64,000 nucleotides of DNA, taken from the NCBI GenBank assembly GCA_029098305.1, contig JAQXOB010000020.1, positions 104,181 to 168,180 of the forward strand, written 5' to 3'. This DNA is from Clostridia bacterium (lineage in GTDB: Bacteria > Bacillota > Clostridia > Oscillospirales > Acutalibacteraceae). The notes beneath the pieces were generated by a model that did no database searches, had not been told where the DNA came from, and saw nothing but the letters and a program-made list of their open reading frames with translations. This document shows positions 57,236 to 64,000 of this stretch, piece by piece. The translations under genes and the position numbers were made by a program. Within the stretch, counting starts at the first letter, position 1. Each line of letters starts with the position of its first letter.

Positions 57236-60229
57236 ATGTTAGAGTTGAAGAATATAACAAAAGTGTATGATTTAGGTGATAATAGTGTAGAAGCACTCAA
57301 AGGCATTGACGTAAGCTTTAGAAAAAATGAGTTCGTATCTGTGTTAGGACCATCAGGATGCGGAAAAACGACATTGCTTAATATAATCGGTGGTTTAGAT
57401 GTATACACAAATGGCGATCTTTTTATTAATGGTAAATCTACAAAAAAATATAAAGATCGTGACTGGGATTATTATAGAAACCATTCCATTGGTTTTGTGT
57501 TTCAAAATTACAATTTGATACCTCATCAGAATGTTCTATCAAATGTAGAACTCGCACTAACCTTATCTGGTGTGTCTAAAGCTGAGCGTAGAAAAAGAGC
57601 GACCGAAGCACTAAAAAAAGTAGGGCTAGGAGATCAGCTACACAAAAAGCCAAATCAGATGTCAGGTGGTCAGATGCAACGTGTTGCGATAGCCAGAGCT
57701 TTGGTGAATGATCCTGATATCTTATTAGCTGATGAACCTACCGGTGCACTAGATTCAGAAACCAGCGTGCAAATAATGGAAATATTGAAGGATATTTCAA
57801 AAGATAAGCTGATTATCATGGTAACTCACAATCCTGAGCTTGCCGACAAGTATTCTTCAAGAATCATCAGACTTCTCGATGGAAAAATGACAGATGACAC
57901 AAGTCCATATGACGGTGAAGCTGATGCCGTAGTAGAAGAACAGCCTGAGAAGATTAAGAAATCAAAGAAAAAAACATCTATGTCATTCTTTACAGCACTT
58001 TCTCTCTCTCTTAACAATCTTATGACAAAAAAAGCCCGTACTTTCCTTACATCTTTTGCCGGAAGTATAGGAATAATCGGAATTGCTCTTATACTGGCTG
58101 TTTCAAACGGCGTGCAAACATATATCGACACTGTGCAGGAGGATACTTTATCATCCTATCCCCTTACCATTGAGTCAGAAACTGTGGATTTATCAACTCT
58201 TATGGAAACACTAAGCGTTGATAATCTTGAAAATACAAAGCATGAGCTTGATGCTGTGTATTCCAACTCAGTTATGTATGAACTACTTAACTCTATGAAC
58301 AACCTTGACACACAGAAAAATAATCTCACTGCGTTTAAGGAGTTCTTAGATAATAAAGATAATGAAATTACAAAATATATCAGCGCTTTGTCATATGGAT
58401 ATGATCTTGACATGAACATCTATGCCAAAGACGAGGATGGAAAAATCATTAAATCTGATATTGAAGAAATGATGAAGAATGTAATGGGTATCGAAGATAA
58501 TATAAATGAGGATTCTGATACTCAAGAAAATGGAATGTACTCTGCTATGTCTTCATCATCATATCTATCTAGATTCTCTACAATCAATGTGTGGCAAGAA
58601 ATGCTACCAGGTGATGGCAAAGAATTGCTAAATCCACTTGTAAAACAACAATATGATGTTTTATATGGTGAATGGCCACAGAAATATAACGAGATAGTGC
58701 TTGTAGTAGACAAAAATAATGAAGTAAGCGATATGTGTCTATATGCACTGGGCCTAAAATCATCCGAAGAGATGGAAAAAGTGTATTCTGCATACTTCAA
58801 GGGTGATGAATTAGACGTTCAAGAACAAAGTTGGTCATATAAAGATATATGCAATATGACTTTTCGTCTTGTATTACCTGCAAATTACTATAGATATGAT
58901 GCAAAAACCGGAACTTATGTAGATTTTTCCGGAACCGATGCAGGATTAAAATACCTTTATGACAATGGTATAGAATTAAAAATCTGTGGTATTATTAGAC
59001 CCAACGAAGATGCCATTTCAGCATCTGTTTCAGGCTCTATCGGATATACAAGTGCTTTGACTAATTATGTGATAGAGCAAGCAGAAAGCACTGATGCTGT
59101 TAAGGCACAGTTGGAAGATTCAAGCATAGATGTATTCACGGCCTTGCCATTCAAAACAGACGACTATGAAGAACCTACAAATGAGCAAAAAGCTAAGGAT
59201 ATTAAAGAGTATCTTGAGAATCTATCCAATAGTGAATTAGCTGACATTTATAAGGAAGTGGCATCTACCGCTGATGACGATTTTTTAAACACACAAGCCG
59301 ACGAAGCTATGAAGGATATGTCACGTGAATATATAGAAGATATGCTATCTGAATCATACGCACAAGAAATGGGCATAGAAAAAGAAGAGCTTGATGCCTA
59401 TATAGCTGATATGGACGATGAAACCTTAATGGCATATGTTCGTGAAATAATAATTAAGCAGATAGCAGAGGAATATGCTCAGAAAACTCTTGAAAGCCTT
59501 GAATTTATGAGTTCTGAACAGCTTGCCTATGCATTTAGATCTGAACTTGAAGGCTATGACGATATAAAGCTTGCAAATCTATATGACAACTATATGCCTG
59601 CTACTGTATCAGAAGCTACTCTTGAGGAAAATTATAAAAAGCTAGGTATAATTGATAAGAACAAGCCTGCTTCTATCAACATTTATGCAAGCACCTTTGA
59701 AAACAAAGATATGATTTCCTCAGAAATAGAAAAATATAATAACTCTGTTGATGAAGATGATAAGATTAATTATACTGACTATATTGCAATAATTATGTCT
59801 TCTGTTACAACAATAATAAATGCCATCTCATATGTTCTTATCCTATTCGTTGGTATATCACTGGTGGTATCATCTATTATGATTGGCATAATAACTTATA
59901 TCTCTGTACTGGAGAGAACAAAAGAGATTGGTATATTAAGAAGTATTGGTGCATCAAAGAGAGATATCTCCAGAGTATTTAATGCAGAAACCGTGATTAT
60001 CGGGTTTACTGCCGGTGCTATAGGCATTATACTCACTATATTATTGTGTATACCTATCAATATGATCGTTCATTCTGTAACAGGTATATACACTATTAAT
60101 GCTGTGCTTCCATATCAGGGCGCAATTGCACTGGTTTTAATTAGTGTGTTACTCACGGTGGTTGCCGGCTTGTTCCCATCACGTGTGGCTGCAAAGAAAG
60201 ACCCAGTGGTGGCACTAAGAAGCGAATAA
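57236..60229 (+). CDS. ABC transporter ATPase fused to FtsX-type permease
   Basis: 997 residues. The MacB/LolD-type ATPase (about 1-225) has Walker A G-P-S-G-C-G-K-T near 40, signature M-S-G-G-Q-M-Q-R near 145 and Walker B I-L-L-A-D-E-P-T. After a K-rich linker, TM1 is near 275-295. A very large, acidic extracytoplasmic region of about 540 residues follows, then three TM helices near the end with the FtsX segment L-E-R-T-K-E-I-G-I-L-R-S-I-G-A. These are mechanotransmission ABC systems (peptide sensing or resistance, or lipoprotein and wall-hydrolase control) rather than classical importers. It starts 15 nt after the SEDS gene. Confidence 0.9.
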   Translation: MLELKNITKVYDLGDNSVEALKGIDVSFRKNEFVSVLGPSGCGKTTLLNIIGGLDVYTNGDLFINGKSTKKYKDRDWDYYRNHSIGFVFQNYNLIPHQNVLSNVELALTLSGVSKAERRKRATEALKKVGLGDQLHKKPNQMSGGQMQRVAIARALVNDPDILLADEPTGALDSETSVQIMEILKDISKDKLIIMVTHNPELADKYSSRIIRLLDGKMTDDTSPYDGEADAVVEEQPEKIKKSKKKTSMSFFTALSLSLNNLMTKKARTFLTSFAGSIGIIGIALILAVSNGVQTYIDTVQEDTLSSYPLTIESETVDLSTLMETLSVDNLENTKHELDAVYSNSVMYELLNSMNNLDTQKNNLTAFKEFLDNKDNEITKYISALSYGYDLDMNIYAKDEDGKIIKSDIEEMMKNVMGIEDNINEDSDTQENGMYSAMSSSSYLSRFSTINVWQEMLPGDGKELLNPLVKQQYDVLYGEWPQKYNEIVLVVDKNNEVSDMCLYALGLKSSEEMEKVYSAYFKGDELDVQEQSWSYKDICNMTFRLVLPANYYRYDAKTGTYVDFSGTDAGLKYLYDNGIELKICGIIRPNEDAISASVSGSIGYTSALTNYVIEQAESTDAVKAQLEDSSIDVFTALPFKTDDYEEPTNEQKAKDIKEYLENLSNSELADIYKEVASTADDDFLNTQADEAMKDMSREYIEDMLSESYAQEMGIEKEELDAYIADMDDETLMAYVREIIIKQIAEEYAQKTLESLEFMSSEQLAYAFRSELEGYDDIKLANLYDNYMPATVSEATLEENYKKLGIIDKNKPASINIYASTFENKDMISSEIEKYNNSVDEDDKINYTDYIAIIMSSVTTIINAISYVLILFVGISLVVSSIMIGIITYISVLERTKEIGILRSIGASKRDISRVFNAETVIIGFTAGAIGIILTILLCIPINMIVHSVTGIYTINAVLPYQGAIALVLISVLLTVVAGLFPSRVAAKKDPVVALRSE

Positions 60230-60250
60230 AACGTGAAACTAAATATTGAT

Positions 60251-60284
60251 AGGGTACTGTGATATTAACCTCTCGCAGTGCCCT
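60251..60284 (+). terminator. Weak hairpin after the ABC gene
   Basis: AGGGTACTG and CAGTGCCCT pair over 9 bp with one T-G, with a 16-nt loop and no T-run. It is a possible weak terminator or processing site before the Xer gene. Confidence 0.3.
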
Positions 60285-60310
60285 ATGCGCCAATATGGAG
60301 GAAATAAAAA

Positions 60311-61318
60311 ATGTCTGATAAAATAATAAACGAGATGGATGGCTTGTCACCGCCTATTCAGTCTTTCTTAGGATATTGTATAAGCGTTAAAAACAAATCA
60401 GCAAAAACTGTTGATGAATATCGCAAAGATCTTAAAACTTTTTTTAGATTTTATAAACGACACACAAAACGTGTTTCTACTGATATTAAATTTGAAGATA
60501 TACCTTTGGATGATGTAACTTATGAAATGATAGACAATGTAACAGTGAAAGATCTGCTGATATATATGAAATACTTGGCAGAAACACGTAAAAACAACGC
60601 TGCTACACGTTCAAGAAAAACATCTAGCCTAAGAACATTTTATACATATCTGACAGAATATAACTTTATCCAAAACAATCCTACTGCTAAACTCCATGTG
60701 CCTCAAAAAGAAAAAAAATTGCCACGTCACCTCACGTTGGAACAATCAATAGAACTATTAAAAAGCGTTGATGGCAATTATAAAGAACGTGACTATTGCA
60801 TACTAACAATGTTTTTAAACTGTGGATTAAGACTTCAAGAGCTAGTAGATATCAATTATAACGATATAAATTCTGATGGCACACTGATCGTTAAAGGAAA
60901 AGGCAGTAAAGAAAGATTATTGTATCTTAATCAAGCTTGTATTGATTCTATCGCTGATTATCTTAAGGTAAGGCCACGTGACAAAATTAAAAATGAACAT
61001 AAAAATGCATTGTTTATAAGTAGCCAAAACAGACGAATGAGCGCCAGCATGGTGCAAAAGCTTGTGTATAAATACCTTGCAAAAATTGGATTATCAGCTG
61101 CTGATGGTTATTCGTGCCATAAACTTCGCCACACCGCCGCTACATTGATGTATCAGACCGGCAATGTAGACGTACGAGTTCTAAAGGAATTTTTAGGTCA
61201 TGAAAATTTGGCAACTACACAAATATACACTCACGTATCTGACAGTCAGCTAAAAGATGCAGCTTTTTCTAATCCCTTATCTAAGGTGAATATCAACAAA
61301 AAAAGTAAAAAAGAATAA
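60311..61318 (+). CDS. xerD: Tyrosine recombinase, XerC/XerD type
   Basis: A 335-residue phage-integrase-family recombinase. An N-terminal SAM-like DNA-binding domain with Y-R-K-D-L-K-T-F-F precedes the catalytic domain: R in C-G-L-R-L-Q-E-L, K in K-G-K-G-S-K-E-R, H-x-L-R-H in C-H-K-L-R-H-T-A-A-T, the second H in L-G-H-E-N-L, and Y in Q-I-Y-T-H-V. It fits chromosome-dimer-resolving Xer proteins. It is slightly longer than XerC/D (about 300) because of an N-terminal stretch. No mobile-element genes or dif site are seen nearby, so a housekeeping role is more likely than an integrase role. The RBS is ATGGAGG. Confidence 0.85.
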   Translation: MSDKIINEMDGLSPPIQSFLGYCISVKNKSAKTVDEYRKDLKTFFRFYKRHTKRVSTDIKFEDIPLDDVTYEMIDNVTVKDLLIYMKYLAETRKNNAATRSRKTSSLRTFYTYLTEYNFIQNNPTAKLHVPQKEKKLPRHLTLEQSIELLKSVDGNYKERDYCILTMFLNCGLRLQELVDINYNDINSDGTLIVKGKGSKERLLYLNQACIDSIADYLKVRPRDKIKNEHKNALFISSQNRRMSASMVQKLVYKYLAKIGLSAADGYSCHKLRHTAATLMYQTGNVDVRVLKEFLGHENLATTQIYTHVSDSQLKDAAFSNPLSKVNINKKSKKE

Positions 61319-61331
61319 TTCTCTAACCAAG

Positions 61332-61380
61332 AAAAGCTTAGATTAGTATCCAACTTTATCTAAGCTTTTTTATTTTAATT
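61332..61380 (+). terminator. Rho-independent terminator after the Xer gene
   Basis: AAAAGCTTAGAT and ATCTAAGCTTTT form a 12-bp stem with a 14-nt loop, followed by TTATTTTAATTTTT. Confidence 0.85.
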
Positions 61381-61423
61381 TTTGAAAAACAAGTATTTTC
61401 TTATCAGAAATACGCATAAAAAC

Positions 61424-61461
61424 ACTCACCCTAACTTAACATATGTTAAGTTAGGGTGAGT
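61424..61461 (-). terminator. 38-bp perfect palindrome, probable terminator of the repeat-dockerin gene
   Basis: An uninterrupted 19+19 bp palindrome with no loop bases (centre between 61442 and 61443). On the minus strand it is followed by GTTTTTATG. It is 32 nt past the stop of the repeat-dockerin gene, so termination is the simplest reading. Confidence 0.65.
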
Positions 61462-61493
61462 TACTAGTTATAAGAAGTTATTTGAATATTACA

Positions 61494-64000
61494 TCATGGG
61501 TCAAGATCCGGAATAAGCTTTGCCATGAACTTTTGAATCTCTGTTACGTCTATCATATTTATAACATCATTATGATCGCAATCAGAATTGATTCTTGACA
61601 TTGTGCCATAGTCTTCGTGTGTGCTCAGCTTTGCCATAATCTTCTGGAGTGCAGCCACATCTTCCATATTAACCACGCCATTGCAATTTACATCACCATA
61701 GAGAGGCTTCTCTGGGATAGGCTCATCAGATTCTGTATCAGACTCAGTATCTGATGATGTGTCTGACGATGTGTCTATAGGTGTATCTGTTGTTGTATCA
61801 GATGTAGTGTCATTATCACTTACTTCAATTATTTGACCTATATCACGCTTTTCCCAAATAGCATATAGCTCCAAATCTTCTCCGTCAAGATAGAGGTCTC
61901 CATTCATATGCATTTTTTCATCATAGATTGAAGTTACGTTTTCGTCCTCGCCCCAACCTATGAACTTATAACCCTCTCTGGTAAACATACAGTCTTCAAA
62001 GGTTGCAAATGAACCTGTAGCATAATTTACTGTAAGCTCTGTGAGGCCATCTTCTGATATACCACCGTTTGCATGGTATGTAATCTGATATCCGTCAAGA
62101 ACCCACTGTGCATAGAGGATAATGTCTTCATCAGGCATATTAAAGGTGTCTAGAGGAGAATAATCTGTGCCTGATCCATCCTTCTTAGTATTCCATTTCA
62201 CGAATATAAAGCTATCATTATAGAATTTATTTTCGTCTACAGTGATAAGCTGATTATAAACAGTATCTACAACATAGGAATACTTGTCGTTGTACAAGCC
62301 TTCTACGCCGTGGTAAGTTATCTTGTGTGAGTTAGGTGTCCACTGTGCTGTTACAGTAGCATCTTCATAGCCCATTGTGAATACTCCATCACTGTCAACT
62401 GATGATTCTGTACCTGTTACATCCCAACCGGTAAATGTGTAACCATCGCGTTCCGGTGTGGTAAGTTGTGTCTGTTCCTGATATTCAAGATCAGTTGTAA
62501 TATCATCGGTTGAACCGTTGATGTTACCGCCGTTTAGATCAAATGTAAGTTCATAGGTATTTATTGACCATACTGCAGTTAGAGTTGCATCTTCATAGCC
62601 CATTGTAAAGATTTTGCTGTTTGCATCGATTAATGCTCCTGCACCAACAAGGGACCAGCTTTTAAATGTATAACCGTTGCGTGTAGGATCGGTTATTTCT
62701 TTTGTAGTATTGAAATCCATTTTAAAGTGCTGGTTATTTGTGTCGCCATTCCAAACACCACCGTTTGGAATAACTGTAAGCTTGTATTCATTAATCTTCC
62801 ACTGTGCTTCGAGAGTTATTGTGCTACCATCTTCAGTTACAAGCTTTTCTACAAGCTGTTCATCTGTGTAGATATTGCCGGCTTCGTCCTTCCAACCTGT
62901 AAATGTGTGACCGGTCTTCTCAAATTCATTTTTAGGAAGATTTTCAGGTATATCATATTCGAATTTCTTATCTTCCATCTCACCGGATGTTGCACCGTTG
63001 CCATTAAACTGAATTGTATATTCATTAACCTTCCATTGTGCTGTAAGGGTAATTGTAGCTCCATCTTCAGTTGTAAGCTTTTCTACAAGCTGTTCGTCTG
63101 TGTAGCTGTTTCCGGTTTCGTCCTTCCAACCTGTAAATGTGTATCCGGTTTTTACGAATTCGTTTTTAGGAAGATTTTCAGGTACATCATATTCTAACTC
63201 CTGATCTTCCATCTCGCCGGATGTTGCACCGTTACCATCAAAGTGTATTGTGTATTCATGTACTTTCCAATGTGCTGTGTAGGTTTTATCACCTGTATTT
63301 CCCTTTTCGATGGTAACAGTTGGTTGAGGTGTTGTTTCATCGCTTTCTGTCCAACCCACAAAATCGTAACCTGTTTTTGTCGGATTATTTAGTGTAAATG
63401 TCGGGGTTTCTAGTGTATATGATGTTGGATTTGCTATAGTTACTGTGCCACCATTTAAATTGTATTCAATCGTGTATACTGTTGGCGTCCAGCTAGCATA
63501 TACTGTTGCTTCATTGCCAAATCCAGCTGTAGTGGCTACTCCTTTAAATCCGCTATTATAGTCAGATCCTGTTGCAGATGTTACTCTGTTTTCATTACCT
63601 GTACCATTTGTCACAGTATAGTAGCCCATGAAAGTGTAACCAACTTTTGTAGGTGGTACTATCGTGTTATTTGGGTATGCTGTTGTACAGTTTGCATCTT
63701 GATAGTAGGTTGAACCTAAACCAGATGTACTCCTATCTACTCTATCCCATTTTAGATAAACATAATCACTACCACCGGTACCTCCTTGTTTATCAAGTGT
63801 AATTTTGCTTATCACTGAATCACTCAACATAAGAACAGGTGATTTCACAGTATTAATTACAACACTCGAACCTGAATCGGTTTTTCGGAATAACGATGCA
63901 ATTTTTATTGCATCCTCAAGTGATGTTGGGTAATTATAGTTTGAGCCTGTTTTTCCGTTTGGATTAAGCTCGGAAACTAATTGTAGTGGAATTGTGATAT
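61494..64000 (-). CDS. Surface protein with InlB/Flg_new beta-repeats and C-terminal dockerin, 5' end missing
   Basis: The frame is open through the right edge; the GTG at 63848 sometimes read as a start is internal. The visible part holds about eight consecutive repeats of the InlB B-repeat/Listeria-Bacteroides type (each ending in a A-x-W element such as Y-A-Q-W or T-A-V-W), of which two adjacent ones are nearly the same (see the repeat entry). A D/T/S-rich linker (about nt 61734-61835) and a dockerin (about nt 61500-61700; loops G-D-V-N-C-N-G and S-D-C-D-H-N-D) follow. The function is unknown; an adhesin or complex component is the likely role. The upstream part may hold a catalytic or cohesin domain that is not visible. 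Confidence 0.85.
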   Translation of the reverse strand, partial: ITIPLQLVSELNPNGKTGSNYNYPTSLEDAIKIASLFRKTDSGSSVVINTVKSPVLMLSDSVISKITLDKQGGTGGSDYVYLKWDRVDRSTSGLGSTYYQDANCTTAYPNNTIVPPTKVGYTFMGYYTVTNGTGNENRVTSATGSDYNSGFKGVATTAGFGNEATVYASWTPTVYTIEYNLNGGTVTIANPTSYTLETPTFTLNNPTKTGYDFVGWTESDETTPQPTVTIEKGNTGDKTYTAHWKVHEYTIHFDGNGATSGEMEDQELEYDVPENLPKNEFVKTGYTFTGWKDETGNSYTDEQLVEKLTTEDGATITLTAQWKVNEYTIQFNGNGATSGEMEDKKFEYDIPENLPKNEFEKTGHTFTGWKDEAGNIYTDEQLVEKLVTEDGSTITLEAQWKINEYKLTVIPNGGVWNGDTNNQHFKMDFNTTKEITDPTRNGYTFKSWSLVGAGALIDANSKIFTMGYEDATLTAVWSINTYELTFDLNGGNINGSTDDITTDLEYQEQTQLTTPERDGYTFTGWDVTGTESSVDSDGVFTMGYEDATVTAQWTPNSHKITYHGVEGLYNDKYSYVVDTVYNQLITVDENKFYNDSFIFVKWNTKKDGSGTDYSPLDTFNMPDEDIILYAQWVLDGYQITYHANGGISEDGLTELTVNYATGSFATFEDCMFTREGYKFIGWGEDENVTSIYDEKMHMNGDLYLDGEDLELYAIWEKRDIGQIIEVSDNDTTSDTTTDTPIDTSSDTSSDTESDTESDEPIPEKPLYGDVNCNGVVNMEDVAALQKIMAKLSTHEDYGTMSRINSDCDHNDVINMIDVTEIQKFMAKLIPDLDP
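62787..63254 (-). repeat. Tandem direct repeat, two 234-bp units in the surface-protein gene
   Basis: Units 63021-63254 and 62787-63020 each encode 78 residues beginning Y-T-I and containing G-N-G-A-T-S-G-E-M-E-D. They differ at 14 of 78 residues by my count, far fewer than among the other repeats in the gene, which suggests a recent duplication. Confidence 0.8.

Noticed and set aside
60311..61318. Integrase of a mobile element
   Set aside because: No excisionase, relaxase, phage or att repeat is nearby, no tRNA flanks it, and the sequence resembles chromosomal XerC/XerD.
61424..61461. dif-type site for the Xer recombinase
   Set aside because: dif sites are about 28 bp with imperfect arms and a 6-bp centre. 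This palindrome is longer, fully symmetric, and followed by a T-run on the minus strand, which fits a terminator better.
62787..63254. CRISPR array or satellite repeat
   Set aside because: The repeat unit is coding, 234 bp, in frame and without spacers; it is a protein-domain duplication.
63846..63848. GTG as the start of the surface-protein gene
   Set aside because: No ribosome binding site precedes it and the frame stays open to the right edge, so the true start is outside the window.

Overview
The window is AT-rich chromosomal DNA from a Gram-positive, spore-forming anaerobe of the Clostridia, most likely a gut or rumen member of the Ruminococcaceae/Oscillospiraceae. Three things point there: strong GGAGG-type ribosome binding sites with many TTG/GTG starts, spore genes (spoVAD, a SleB-type cortex hydrolase), and five secreted proteins with dockerin modules. 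One dockerin protein is a GH13 alpha-amylase with a CBM26-type starch-binding module. That combination is known from the amylosome of Ruminococcus bromii, so a starch-degrading relative of that species is the best guess. The genus is inferred, not proven. No cohesin or scaffoldin gene is visible.

Layout. 1-5110 (+): the 3' part of a beta-lactamase-fold serine hydrolase, then an ispDF fusion, a TrmN6-like methyltransferase, rsmI and folC. 5232-8616 (-): a paired M16 peptidase operon (inactive plus active homologue) ending in lgt. 8873-9637 (+): a secreted, membrane-anchored protein of unknown function. 9944-13225 (-): dockerin-serpin, SleB-like hydrolase, a C_GCAxxG_C_C protein and a DUF3784 protein. 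13280-24798 (-): a housekeeping block of rnj, gdpP, rplI, dnaB, tilS, hpt, ftsH and recG in order of transcription. 25080-27926 (-): dockerin alpha-amylase. 28208-29233 (+): spoVAD. 29304-35965 (-): minD, a methylglyoxal-synthase-like gene, hisS, aspS, a DUF6062 gene and a dockerin protein with a predicted beta-helix. 36112-41371 (-): a large lysozyme, a YhhN protein, a lipid kinase and a hydantoinase. 41400-43418 (-): DUF5685, a DnaJ/TPR/Cys-rich protein and a membrane protein. 43451-52444 (-): nusB, a Kae1-like gene, xseA, xseB, ispA, dxs, tlyA, nadK and recN. 52740-61318 (+): dockerin C39-type peptidase, a CDF transporter, a FtsW/RodA protein, an ABC ATPase-FtsX fusion and a Xer recombinase. 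61494 to the right edge (-): a repeat-rich surface protein with a dockerin, whose 5' end lies outside the window.

How the genes work together. Two sets stand out. The first is non-mevalonate isoprenoid synthesis: IspDF on the left, Dxs and IspA on the right. The second is a scattered set of secreted dockerin proteins (serpin, amylase, beta-helix protein, cysteine peptidase, InlB-repeat protein), which implies a cell-surface multi-enzyme complex that carries a protease and a protease inhibitor as well as a starch enzyme. The most unusual observations are a GH24 lysozyme split by an inserted SH3b domain, a methylglyoxal-synthase homologue missing two catalytic residues, a likely ATT start codon in the DUF5685 gene, and the dockerin-serpin/dockerin-peptidase combination. 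I saw no tRNA, rRNA, CRISPR array, insertion sequence or prophage.
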